Below, one piece after another: positions 29,115 through 42,200 of a stretch of DNA of 64,000 bases. Each line of letters opens with the position of its first letter. The first letter of the stretch is position 1. Below the pieces are notes generated by a model. That model was given only the letters and a program-made list of their open reading frames with translations. It was not told where the DNA came from and did no database searches. Position numbers and translations under genes: made by a program. The stretch is from Paralichthys olivaceus (lineage: Eukaryota; Chordata; Actinopteri; Pleuronectiformes; Paralichthyidae), in assembly GCF_024713975.1 (NCBI RefSeq), contig NC_091112.1, forward strand, positions 2,774,001-2,838,000, in the 5' to 3' direction.

Positions 29115-32100
29115 TCATGAGAGGGAGGAGCCGTCCCCCTCCTCATCTCTGTTTTGACCGGGGTCGCTAAGGCAGCGAGAGAGTTTCAGATGCTCCTCCT
29201 GGTCGTCTGGTGCTTTCGCCCTCAGCTCTGTTTCACCTTTATCTCGCAGTGCTCTGCTGTGATTGGGCCTCAGGGATGATTCGTTCATCAGGCTGACGTT
29301 GTCAGGAGGGCCGGGACGTGTCTGAGACGCTCCACCTCTGGGACTCTCGCCCTCAGCGTTGTAGGTGTAAACCTGGTGTTCTGGGAAATAGAGATGTTAG
29401 TGTTCGAACAATGTCGACAAGCTGCTGCAAAACCACGAAGACAAGAAACTGTATGTCTTTTGTTCTTTTTGAGGAGGAAAAAGGTTTTTGAGAAGTAGTT
29501 AAAGTATTTACAAATACTCCTGGTATAAATCCTGCATTTAATGACTGAAGTAAAAATGTTTATTATTGGCTTAATGCAGGCACAGTATTATTTAATATAT
29601 ATATGAATTTGTAGAGTAACTTGTGATCTGTCAGATAAATGTAGTAAAATGTACAATATTTACCCGAAGCAAAGTTAAAGTTTAAAGTAGTAGACGGTAA
29701 ATATGCTAAAGTGAAATTTTAAAATTAAACTTGGCGCGGCACTTTAACACCTCACCACTGTTGATAAGCAGCAACACGAGTTAGAAAAATGTTTGTGTTG
29801 TCTTCTGCACACAAACTGAGAAACTAGAAAATATATCAGGCTGTAAAAATGTGCGTTTAATGAAAGTTTGATTTAAAATAATTCATACTATTGATTATCA
29901 CTGAAATCCACATTTGTAAGCTACAATTTAGAAAATATTTCTATAAACACATCATGTACACAATCATTAGTGAATTTCTTTTAGAATGCTGTTGATAAAA
30001 ACATGTACTGAGCATTTTACAGTTGAAAATTGAACTTAACAATGCCCTCTCGTGGTCAAACTATGCAATGGCAACAGTGTTTGGGAATTGATCAAAATGC
30101 ACATATTTTATTTTATTAATCAAATTAATGACAGAAATAATTATCTAATAAGAATCAAATAGAGAAAACGCTCCAAACACTTTACTTCACTGGCCTTAAA
30201 AGCTTCATGTGCGACTGACCTGGTTCGAAACAGACTTTTCTCACAGACGGAGTTTCCTGCCGGTTTGCAGGAACTGTGAGGTAGTGACTCATCTGTGAGG
30301 GAAACAAAACAAAAAGAGAGAACGCACTTTAATTTTCAAAGCTTTAAACCTCAAAGAAGAATCAGCGTCGGTGCTGAAACTCACCCTCCTCTCCATCTCC
30401 ACTCTCTGCTTCCTGAAGCGAAGCTCACTCAGATTGTCCTCGAACGGATCCATCATCAGGTCGTGTCGGCTGTAGGAGCGAAGCTGAGGAGAGAGAAAAA
30501 CATCAGTGCCAGCATCGGAAAATATGATTCTTCTTCAAACAGTTAATCAGTGATTTTTCGCGGTGGGATGCTCCTGGAACTTGAAAATGTGGATGAAACG
30601 TTCGTCGCGCTCAGGAACGCGGATGCACATCGGTAAATAATTCATGAACTCTCCACCGAGGCCTCTCGTACCCTCTGTCTCGTCTTCTGCAGGTTTCCTC
30701 GCAGGATCTTTCTGATCTCCTCCTCTCGACTCCTGGAGATACTCGGCATCGCACGTCCTCTGCTCAGACCTTTCGGCTGAATGTTCCTGCAGGTGCACAA
30801 AAAAATACAACTCTGATATCTGACATTTTCTTTGAACCATCTATTGAAACAGTTTTTAGACTTTTAACTTTCCTTCTTATTTTTTTATCTCACAGTTTTT
30901 AATGTTAAGTGATAATCAAAGTCAAAATGTGGGAATATGATGATGGCAATAATAATAATAATAATATAAAGTGGTTCCTAAATGAAGTTGAGATCAACTC
31001 CCCTTAATCCTTCATCTAAGAAACTACATGAGGATCTGCTCCTGTGACGTGTGACTCAGACTTACTGCATGGAGACGGACGACGCGATGGTGGGCAGCTT
31101 GGCGGTGCTCCCGCTCTCCACCAGCATCATGGCCTGCTTCATCTCCATCTTGTTGTAGAAGGAGATGAGCTGAGGTTCAGTGGAGCGTTCGCCCGCGATC
31201 AGCCACTTCTTCACGTACGTCTTGTTGAAGCGGTTCAGCCTGAGAAGAGACGACAGTGACAACAGTGGTAGACAGAGACGCCATGGAAACGGAAGACGGC
31301 GAAAGGAGGACGTGTTGACGGAATCCTACTTGTCTTTCCAGTGATGGTGTCCGTAATGACCACAGATGTCTTCGATCCCTGTGAGCAGATGATCCAGGAA
31401 CTGAAGATGAAATTCGTTTTTACAGTCAGGTTTCACGTATACAGACAGAAATCACACATTTACCCTCAAACTACTTGAAGTCCTAAAAAAAAAACCAACT
31501 AATGTCTATTTGCCAAATAAAATTATCGAACTTATCCACCCTGTAAAAAAACAAGAAACATTTCTAACAAGGTTTCATTGAGAAAAAAGGTCCCGTCAGT
31601 GATTTAGGAGAGAAACTACAAAACTTAAAATAAACCATTTAATGTGTGAAAACCTTTCAGGATAAATAAATCACGTGTTAGAATCAAGACTCGACTGTTG
31701 TCTGTTGCTGAAGCGTCACTGACTGAAGGTTCAAATGTCACCTGTGTGTGAATCTCCTCGTTTATCGATCTTTTGCTTTCCTTCTTCTTCTTCACTTCAA
31801 GAAGCTCCACCAGAGGCCTGATCGTCATCCCCTGAAAACACACAGGAGGGAAGTCGTGCACGTTTGTTTTTCCACTCACGCACATGAAGAGTGTGTCGCA
31901 AACCATCCTCCTCACCACTAGAGGTCAGCAAAGAGAAAAACCTGACTAATCAGGTGTAAAAAAAAAAATAAAAAGCACAAATGATATATTGAAAAAAAAA
32001 CCCAGTTCTTAAAACTAATATTATTCATTCATAATTTTGTTATGAGCTGCAACGTGTTTTAATTCTGACGGACGCGTCCAGAGAGATTCGCTCTCACCTG

Positions 32101-35100
32101 CACGAAGACGGTGAAGAAGATGACAGTGATGATGGCGGTGAGGAACATCTGCTTCATCTCCTTGTTGGTCAGCAGGAAGCCCAGTGAGAAGGCGATGGCC
32201 CCCCGCAGGCCCCCGTAGGCCACGATGAACTGTTCCTTTTTGTTCAACTTCACGATACGAAATTTATTGATGATGTACGTGAGTCCGATGACCCCTGAAA
32301 CACACAACAACAACAAGAGGCAGCAACGTGTGTTATCGTACACTATGCTGACAAATCACACAACAACATGACACATAATCGAGGTTGTGTCCGTTTGCAC
32401 TGACCCAGAACCCTCGACACCAGACACAGGATAAGGGTGAGGATGACAAAGGTCCAGTTCCAGGCGTGAGGGCCGGCTACCGTGGAAACGCCGAGGAAGA
32501 TGAAGATGAGCGTCTCGGTCACGCTGCTCAACATCTTCAGGAAGTATTTGATGGTGGTGTGGGACTTGTGGGAGATGTTGGCCTCCACGTACGGCCGCAT
32601 TACCACGCCACACGCTATCAACCTACGCGGGACGGGAGCAGAGGAGAAAATATTCTTGAGACGAGCCGCTCTGTTTTCAGTTCAAGGTCAGTCGCACGTT
32701 CCAGGATATTTTAGATTTCTGTCAGAGTCTGACTCACGACATGATCCCCGACAGGCGGAAGACCTCAGCGGAGAGGTACGCCATGTAGCTGTAGAGGAAG
32801 ACAAACAGCGGCTCGATGACTCGAGTGTGAGAGGTGAAGCGGGAGGTGAAAGCACCCAGGAGGCCGTAGATGGCTCCGACCATGATGCCTCCCAGGGAAA
32901 CCACGAAGAAGCAGATGACGCCGAGGAGGGCGTCGCCCACAGTCACAGTTCCTGCTTCAGAAAACTCCTTGAACAGGTGATACAGAACCTGCAGGGAGAG
33001 GAACAGAGGCAGAGCCAATTTGGAAATGGAAATACTCAAGTTCAAGTAAACACAAAATTATTCTCCAGCCTCCCTCTTTCGCTCCACTCACCACGGTGAC
33101 GGCGTCGTTGAGGAGCGACTCCCCGAACACGAGGATGTGCAGCAGCTCGTTGATGTGGATCTCCTCGAACACGGCCAGCACGGCCACGGGGTCCACGGCC
33201 GAGATGATGGAGCCGAACAGGAGGCAGGACAGCAGGTCCACGCTGGCCAGCTGCGCCCCCTCGATCTGACACACGCCGTACATCATCCCGCCGACAAAGA
33301 AGGTGTTCCACAGCGTGCCCACCACCGCGAACACCAGGATGGTGCCCAGGTTTTCCACGAAGGGCCGGATGGGCAGGAAGTAGCCGGCGTCGAGGATGAT
33401 GGGAGGCAGCAGGTAGAGGAAGAAGAGCTGGGAGTGGAGGATGGGGGCTTCCTCTCCGATGGCTTTGATGAAGCAGCCAACAAGAAGACCGACGACGATC
33501 AGCAGGCAGCTCTCCGGGACCACGTTCGACACATGGGGAATAATGTGAAAACCTGCGGAGTGAGAGGATTTCAAATTTTTATGTCTCTGCACCAAAGCTG
33601 GTGACGTTAGATTGTTGGGTTGTGGGTCCCATTCACATCGTTCATATCTCAAGAGCGCTTTGAAGAAGTGTCTTCAAATACAAATCAGGGAAAACACCCA
33701 CTGAGAGAATCTGCAAACGTCCTCAACAAGGGTCGTTCACTAAGCGGGAGGTCGGTGGTTTGATTCCCGGCTCCTCACTGTGTGGGTGAATGTGTGAATG
33801 GGACTTGTACTGTAAAGCACTTTGAGTGATCGACAAGAAAAGTGTTATAAAAAGTATTGACCCTCTCTCTCTTCACTGAACGAGCCTTGGCATTTGTTCT
33901 GTGCGTCACATGACTCCAGGCTGCTGAATACGAGCCAGTCAGTGGTCTTGTGTGCAGCCCCCCCCCCCCCCACCTCTCCACTCTGACTCCGCACTCTGCA
34001 CACTGACATCTTTGTTATCGAGCTGTGCGTTTGGACAGGAAGTGGGACCGGTCCTCGGAGAGCACAGCTGGACGAACAGATAAAGATGCAAGTGAGCGTC
34101 ACTCTTCAAGCCGATCACAAACCACCGTCCTACATCGAGGCTGGTGCCCATTTCAATATTCAGTTGGTTGTTATGTAAGACGGATAAAGTTTCAATATAC
34201 ACTTGAACAAAAGTTGATGAAGTAATAATGAGATTGGCTCGTGATTGGTCGAGCACGTCTACAGGCACGACCCCCACGATCACGACGGCTCAGACTCAAA
34301 ATGTCCAACGATTCATCTCTTATCAGTGACCTTCAGCTCTGACGCAGATACACAGAGCCAACTGGTCTGTGGCATTTATTATCATCATCATTATGTTTTT
34401 GATTACTTGTAGTGGAGCTGGCTTGTGTCCCACCGCTCCACAGGTTGTGTTCATCTTCTCCAATCTGCAGCTTCTCTTTGTCGTGGGTTGAACAAAACGA
34501 GACATTTGAAGAAATTTGACATTTTTAATTTTCTCACTAGTCACTGGTCAGTCTGCTGTAGTTTAACAATCCATTAGTTTGACATTTTCAGTCAGAATCC
34601 ATTTGAATCTCCTCACGTGAGTTCAGAAATTCAAAAATTACTTTAGAAACTTTGGACATTTAAGTGAAGGGCTCATTAACCAGAGTTTGATCCACCAGCT
34701 CCTCTCTCTGGTCTATTGATTCAGTATAGATGGATTCAGTATAGATGGATTCAGTATTCATGGATTCATGGATCTGTCAGATCGGTAGTTTGTCTCTCAC
34801 CTAGCTTCATGAGCAGAGCCAGGAGGATCCACAGGGAGATCTCGAACGGCTTCCTGACGTCCTCGTAGTGGAAGGAGAGGACGGGGAAAGCCTTCTTGTG
34901 AGCCGTGGAGTTACTCGAGTTGTCAGGGTGCTGCTCCCCCGGCTGTGCCTCCCGGCCTGGGTCCCTCCGCGTCCCGTTGCTTTCCCCCGTCACCTCGTCA
35001 CGACTCGCGGAGGCACCGACAGCGAGCAGCAAAACGCAGGCGAGGACCCCGGCGAGACGCGCTGCGGAGCGGCCGCCGCTGCCGCTGCTTCTCCGGGGAG

Positions 35101-35122
35101 GCCGGAGCGTGAGAGCAGCCAT
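29115..35122 (-). CDS. slc9a1b: Na+/H+ exchanger, beta-NHE type
   Basis: Electroneutral plasma-membrane Na+/H+ exchanger for pH and volume control; the fish red-cell form is switched on by catecholamines through cAMP. Twelve exons: 35122-34801, 33552-33092, 32988-32738, 32622-32405, 32294-32098, 31831-31742, 31400-31330, 31239-31066, 30786-30672, 30483-30385, 30292-30220, 29380-29115; 778 residues. It has an N-terminal signal-anchor-like segment and NSSNST glycosylation sites, then about 12 membrane spans including [30 protein letters not shown] and [14 protein letters not shown]. The regulatory tail includes [20 protein letters not shown] and [14 protein letters not shown]. The tail [15 protein letters not shown] and [17 protein letters not shown] fit trout beta-NHE better than mammalian NHE1. 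ERR|MS, a PKA-type site, spans the junction of exons 10 and 11. Confidence 0.93.
33735..33865 (+). repeat. tRNA-derived SINE remnant
   Basis: It carries GGTTTGATTCCCG, a tRNA B-box-like promoter, then GTGTGAATGGGACTTGTACT, GTAAAGCACTTTGAGTG and GAAAAGTGTTATAAA, the familiar body and tail of an abundant fish SINE. It lies in intron 1 of slc9a1b. The 5' end is unclear. Confidence 0.75.
34719..34763. repeat. Three 15-bp tandem units
   Basis: Three tandem copies of ATTCAGTATAGATGG, the last with changes, lie just downstream (in transcription) of exon 1 of slc9a1b. Confidence 0.85.
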
Positions 35123-37247
35123 TTTCAGAAGGTTCCCCCGCTGCTGTGATCCAGATCCGAGGAAGATGAAGATAAGGAAGAGGAGGAAGAGGAGGAGAGC
35201 GGTGCGGGCAGGGGCGCGCCTTTACGCACAGACATCTTCAAATTACGCACAGCTGAAGAAGAAGAACACAGGTTGGATGGCGTCATTAAAAAACTTATGA
35301 CATCAGCGGAAGATTTTTTTATTTTAATTATCATCACGTCAGATAAAAAAGCAGAGATCTGTTGTTTGTTTACTTCTTCTTCTTCTTCTTCTTCTCAACT
35401 TCACGTGTTTTCATCCGTCACATCAACACTTACTCTGCACTTTAACACCCAGCTCGTCCACAGCGGAGACCCACGTTCACTGACACCTGCTGGAGGGAGG
35501 GTGAACTACAACCACCAGACAGCTGCAGGGTCCAGATGTGTTTCACTCTTAAATACGATCTATGGTTTGACTGAGGTATTTTTATTTCACTTAATATTAA
35601 TCAATGTATAATTTCTGACGTTTTACAAACAAAAGTAGTAAATATAAATGAATTATGGGCCTCCTCTGACCCCTCTGACCTCTGGGCCTGTGTCTCACAG
35701 ATCCATTCATTTCATGGCTCGTGTGAAAAGAGAAAAAAGATTCCTGAAGGAAATGTTCCTGCTGTTGTTTCAAAGTGTGATTCTCTTTCTGTCAGACGTT
35801 TTATTTTCCTTCCATATGTACTGAAAATCTCTCAGAAGAAGAATAAAGATTGAGACTGTTATGAAACTATTTGAAGTAGCTTCCGTTGTTTCTCTTCAGA
35901 GTGAACAAAGGTTTCACAGCTCTCACATTCTCCTTTAACGTCTCTGTCCATCCCCAGTGGCAGAGATTTAGTGAAACCATCATCAGAGGCTGTTTCTCAC
36001 AGAGTCAAATCTCCGTCCATGTCTGGTCGACAGAGGCTGAGGGAGAAATAAATCTGCAGGTGACGTGAGCTGAAAAACAATGAAATGCTCAGTAGAGCTG
36101 AACGGAGCTGCAGGGCTGAGATAATAAGAAGTAATGTTTTCCTTTGTTAACATTAAATGTAGATCGGTTTAAGTTTCATATAAATCTTTGTGTAACTTTG
36201 TTCTTCATAATGAATTGTCTCATCCACAGCAGCTTCCCCTCATGTGAGAGATTCATTCACATGAATCGCTCTGTACAGTTTGTGCAGTCACGCGTTGTTT
36301 CAGCTTCCGACAAAACTTTTCCACGTGATTGAGACACAGCGACACAGCGACACTTTTGAAACTGACTGAGAACCACCATTTGTTTTAATGTCCCAGAAAT
36401 ATGTGGAGAAATCTGCACACACACACACACACACACTGAAAACATGGTTGTGAACATAACTTATTCAAGAATTACATCAAATGACCAACAATTAAACAAT
36501 TAAATTCTTTTTTATGGACATTTTGTTTTTACATTTTCTTAATAAATCCAGTAAAAACATTATTTTTAAGTTATATTTTAGTAAACTGAAGATTCCCTGA
36601 TGAAAAGAGCTCCTTCACAGTTTGTGTAGCACATAATAAATACTCACAGCATTAAAAATTTAAAACATAAAGGGGCAACAGCAGAACAATCCTCAAGACT
36701 GGACTCAAATATTCTGCAGGAAATTTAGTGACTAATTTTAATAAACAACATTTCTGTGATCAATTTACAAGTTTTTATTTTGTTCATTTTGTTGAATTGA
36801 TTATTGTGTGTGTTTTGTTGCTCTAAAAAATGCAGCAAGTATTAACAAGTCTATAACTTTAATGCTGAGATGATTGTTAAAAAGTGACATGCTCATTTAT
36901 TGCATTAAAATAGAGCCACAATTAAAATGTGCAAACATCTAAACACAAATTATACAGTGTTCAAACTACAGGTTCCTTTATATTTACTTGTAAATGTTGT
37001 GATTACGACATTAATTAGGAAATTAATCAATTTAATTAACTAAGAAATTAATGAACGTGATTACAAGAAAAAAAAGGGAAATCTTCCCGTTGAACTTTGT
37101 CTCACACTTTCTTCTTTGTTCACTCAGATTTTCCTTTTAGCGACGACACAAACACGTTCTTTCTTTCAAACTCCTCCATCACAAACCTTCTCCGACTTTC
37201 ACAAACAGACAATCAGACCATCCCCCAACACAACTTGTTATCGATCA
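35123..37247. other. Intergenic, slc9a1b 5' side
   Basis: The left edge is the GC-rich slc9a1b promoter and leader. A (TTC)n run lies at about 35372-35396 and a short (CA)n run at 36417-36437. I see no gene in the remaining AT-rich DNA. Confidence 0.5.
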
Positions 37248-37838
37248 TCAGGCGTTGGGGTGTTTGAGTTGGACCCGCTCTGCCATCTGTCTGGAGCTGT
37301 ACAGACACACTCCCGTCCCGACTGAGGCCATCATCAGGGCGATGGGGTCAATGAGGCTGCGCTGTGGCTGCATGCAGACCTCACCAGACACCTGACGCTG
37401 GAGACAGGACGGACACAGGCAGACAAACTGCAGTTGAACACACATCAGGCACCATGTTTAGGGTTTTTTGAGATTATTACAGATAAACAATTAAGATGGT
37501 GGCCTCTACATCAGGGTCCTTTCTTACCACCGGGTGTCACTGCGGTTAAAACAATCCTCCACACTGTGGCTTTAAAGCAAAACTGTGTAACTTTACTGAG
37601 CAACGTGTTTTGATTAATTCTGTTATTATGAAAGTATTGATTCAGAGTCGTGTTTCCAGGTCTGTTTGTCTTCTTTAATAACAGCTGAAATAAAAGGTTT
37701 CTCATTGAATACGTCCTCAGTTCACAGAGATAGAAGTGGGAGTGGGTCACAGACACTAACCTGGAGGAGACGGAAGTAACCTGGCGTCAGTCTTCCCAGT
37801 CTGATGATCATTTCTGCTGCTGGAGCTTCACAACCTTC
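37248..37838 (-). CDS. Two-exon membrane microprotein or cfap69 tail
   Basis: Two minus-strand exons, 37838-37761 and 37397-37248, have good acceptors (CTCTCCTGTAG, CCTGTCTCCAG), a donor CAG|GTTAGT and matching phase. From the ATG at 37811 they encode 66 residues: MIIRLGRLTPGYFRLLQ, then RQVSGEVCMQPQRS, then a hydrophobic stretch LIDPIALMMASVGTGVCLYS and a charged end AERVQLKHPNA. One membrane span is likely. I do not recognise the family. The first exon needs an upstream exon. It also reads in frame from cfap69 if that gene's exon at 38556 stops at 38504 (AGG|GTGAAC), giving a 989-residue protein. Which is right cannot be settled from sequence alone. Confidence 0.5.
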
Positions 37839-38329
37839 CTACAGGAGAGGAAAACTATTCACACCAACAAAATGAAAATATTTTAAAGTGGAAATTAGTT
37901 ATAATTGGTAAAAAAGGATAATTACAGATTAGGAAACTTTTTAAAGATTGCAATGAAATGTACCTAGATATGAGCTTTTTAAAGTGGTGGTGCTACATGT
38001 GAGCTCTCCATTGTTTTAGCTTGAAATAAAAAACTTCTTTTCTGTCAGAAGTTTTCTAATCGCTTGAATTTATTTAAAAAAAATTATCAGAATTTTTTTT
38101 AATTAAAAAAAGCAGATAGGAACATTATTTATTTGTCACCATTTATAACCTTTATAAGTGGAGGCTGCTGTATTGAATGTAGAAAAACACACCTTGAATA
38201 AAACATGTCTTCATAGTTATTAGGTTATACTTTTAAATACTATCCACTAAACACATCAGAAAACACAAAAACTATCTGTATAAATTCTAATAACCACATT
38301 AAGGTGTCGTCACTGTGTTACTGTGATGA

Positions 38330-39246
38330 TTAAGTGCTTTCATAGTATAAGTGAATAAGTGATAAGTGAAGCTGCATCCTCTCAGTGAGTCTGTAAACCA
38401 TCAGTAAAACAGAGTCTGTCTCACAGTTTGAAGTCGACGGGTCCTCGGGGAGGTGGTCGGCACCCAGCAGGGATCCAGACGCAGCACCAGCACCCACGTT
38501 CACCCTCCGCTTCATCGATGGCTGCAGCAGCTCAGCAGACTGACACCATGTGAAGCCTGAACAAACAGTGGCAGCCTGTGGAACTGAGGAGGCTCCTGTG
38601 TGTCCCCGCTCTTTTGTGAAGTCCCAGTCTGATGGGCTCATCACACAGACACACACTCACTCACAGGGCTGCATGAAAAGCTCGGCCTGTCAGAGATGAT
38701 TTGGTCACCCAGCCAGTAAAATGGGTGAGAGCAGGAGCGGAGGCTCTGTGCAGCATGTTGCACGCTCGAACGAACATTTGTGTTAATGCACTGCAGCGAC
38801 TTATGTAAGCCGAAACACAACACTTCAGACAAAGAGGCCAAATACAAAGATCTGGTTTTCTACACGCAGCAGAGTACAAATACACAGAGACGTAACTAAG
38901 CGGTGCTCAGTGCTTTAATTCTCCATCTTGAAATGCTTTTTTAATATACATTCACTGTAAAAGATGTAGCGTCCATCAGATATGCTGGAATAAAACATCA
39001 GCAAACTAAAAATCAAAGAACACTCTTCAACTCATTTTACCTTCAGGTGTGTATAAACTACAGGCTGAACTTCGTTTTAAGAAACATGAAGTTATTATCA
39101 GCCATGTAAAAAAATCATCAGTCATTTTTACCTCTCCTCACTTATTCAAAGGGCTGTTTGAGGGATCAGACTTGGTTTTAAGTTAGAATTAGATTTAAGT
39201 TCGGGTAAGGATGAGAGCCAGGCATGTATTTGTGATCGAACAGTTA

Positions 39247-39289
<43 letters not shown>

Positions 39290-42200
39290 AAGGGTAGAGA
39301 GCTGGACCAGACTACAAGGTGCTGATTGTGCACAAGTGATGTCACGTCTGCATCGGCTGCTGTTTCTCTTCAACATCTGCAGACACAGAAAAGTTATAGT
39401 TTACACTGTGTAACATTATAAATCTGTTAGTATGATCTTAATTTCGCTCTGTTATGGATTTAAATGAAAAAGAAAGCTATAACATAAAAGTGTAGTAAAG
39501 GTCTTGTGTTAAACGTCTGACAGATACAGAGCTGAAGTACTCTGGGTCTCATGTTGCTGGTTCCTCTTGGTTCTGACCTGAACTCCCGATTGGACCTCTG
39601 GTCAAAGTCAGCTTCAGTCCTGCAGGCGCCTGAGCATCAGAGTTCTCTGCTGCCATCACCTGCCCAACGAGATGCTGAAACACAGACGTAATCATCAGGG
39701 ACAATGTTTCCTTGTTGTTCTGTTGTTCTGCAATCACCTCAGTAATAATTTATAAAAATATGCACGACACAGCAGCAGCGTCACCTCTTCGCTCAAAGTT
39801 TCTATTATATCTCTGCTTTTATTCACAAGTTGTTTTTTTAAAATTAAAGACCAGTGAAAATGTTTGTAATATTTCCCACTCAACGTCACTAAAAGCTTGA
39901 TGAAGTCAAAACAACAGATACAACCGCTTTGCTCCAGAAGCTTCAGATACACTGTGGTGCAAACCTCATCATAAAATCTGTGTAATCATGTAAATGTGTC
40001 AGTGAGAGACCTCTGCAGAGTGAAACGCAGCATCCGCGTCCTTTAAGGGTCTGGATGATTCCACCTCTTTCTTCCTCTGTGCTTTTACCTCCTGTACATA
40101 AAAACAAGAGAAACAGCACAGTTGTCACTGATAAGAATAAAAACAAGGTTATCTAAATATATTTGTGTAATAGTGCTGCTGATATAAAATATACAGAACC
40201 TTCAGGATTTCATAGTTTGAAGTTCTGGAAACCAGACTGTCCCAAGACTTCGCTATGAGCTCCTTCTGTTTCCAGTGAGACTTTATCTGTGATGAAATAA
40301 ACGACACAAGAAGTTCACCAGTCAAAACTACGAGACAAATGTCTTTTGATGAAAATATCGCTCGCCTCAAAATGTAAAACTAACAAGTCTGAGATGCATG
40401 AGCCAGATTTTCTCTGTTAAAATTGTCGAGGCTTTCTGCTCTTTGTATCTTTGCTGTGTGTTGTATTAAACTGTCCTCACCTCCGTGTACATGAGCTCCT
40501 CCTCTCTGAGGTCCTCCTTCTCCTGCTGCTCCAGGATGCTGTTTTGTTCTGTTATCATCATCCTCGCAGTGTCCTCTGGGATCTTACAGATGGTGCGCAG
40601 AGACTCCCGGTCTGGGCTGATCGGCCTCAGGCCTTCTAACATCAGCTCCGTGCTGATCTCGTCCCACACCTCACCAACCTACAGCACCACAGTGTTAGTT
40701 CAGGCAATTTCAGTTCTTGATATTACATCAATTGCTGAGATTGAGATTCCTGCACCTTAAAGTCCAGATATCTCCTGACGATGCCCAAAGTCACATAATC
40801 TTTGGATGACAATCCGGGGAGGTCCAGAAAACCTGAGAGAGTATTTATTATCACTTAATCAGACCAAAGGAAAATCCCTAAACTCTTAGACTTGTCTTAT
40901 ATAAACCACTACCACACTTTGCATTGACTGAAATTGATCTGATTCTTCTATTTCGTTTTACCAAGTTTGCAGAAGATGGAGTAAATCTTCGACCGCAGGT
41001 TCTCTGACATCTCCAGCACTGCTGCACTCGGCATGTTCGCTGACAGCTGGGTGTCCTGCTGGTTCCTCCTGAGGACGAACCTCTGGGGCTCTAATGAATT
41101 TTATCAAACAGAAATGATCAATGGTGACGTCCTGAAGAAGTCTATATTTCTTAAAGCATGCGTTGCTCTGGAGAACTCTGACTACTGAAAATAGTGAGTT
41201 TAAATGTATTTCCATGTAGAAAAACATTCATCACACCCTTTCTATTGTTGTTGTCTAGTTGCAGACCTGTTATTCCTCCATGTTTGTTTCTGGTGACTCC
41301 CAGTTCCTCCTCTTCCAGCCTCCACAGCTGCAGCAGGAGTTTGGAAGCTGTCTGGCCGCTCTCATCCCTCCAGCTCCGGATGTCAGTCAGAGTGTTGGGG
41401 TTGTCACATAACTCCAACAGGGTTGCGAGAACGATGCCGTGAACACACCTGGGGCTCGACTGAAAACAAAGAGTCCGAAGTTATATATTTTCTGTCGGTG
41501 CATATGGACACTGCCAGAGCAACTTAAAGGTGTTTTCATCACACAAGAGTGTAAATTTGCTGATATCAGATACTTACGACGAGCAAGTCGAGCAGACGAA
41601 ACACTCCTTCTTTAGCCAAAAAATAATCCTCTGTGGTGTAGCAGCCCACGATACAGGACCTGATGGGATACAGAACAAAACGATCTCAGCTTTGTGGGTG
41701 TAAAATTAACAAAGACCAACAAGTTCAAGAAGTTCACTACATTTACAGAATTTGTCTTTAGTCTTTGATTAAACTGCAGAATCTACAGCTAACGATGTGA
41801 GACCACAGGAGCTGTGCTGATTCCTAACAAGTCTTTTAGTGGATATGAACTGACCAAACACAGTCGACCGTAGAGAGGATGAGCTTGTTGTGTCCCAGAC
41901 CGCCGTAGAACTTGTCAGAACCTTTCTTCAGGAAATGAAGTGTCATCTCAACTCCCTCTGACGCAAACAGTTCCTGTGGCAGATCATCACAGACTCTGTC
42001 AACAGCTCAGCACTGACATTAAGTATGGTATGAGACGGTAACTGAAAATGTCTCTATCTATAATCTATCCATCCAAAGTCAAGAGAAAGATAAAAAGGAT
42101 TAATGGATAACTACTGGAAAGTGCTATTTCTCGATTTCTTACTAGATTTTCAGCAGTTTTACCTTCCTGTGCATGTCGCTCTCACACAGCGCTGAAAGTA

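Noticed and set aside
33137-33604. 155-residue plus-strand frame inside slc9a1b exon 2
   Set aside because: Antisense shadow of the conserved exchanger core; no independent support.
33756-33770. tRNA B-box-like GGTTTGATTCCCG suggesting a tRNA gene
   Set aside because: No cloverleaf can be built around it and the flanks match the body of a fish SINE.
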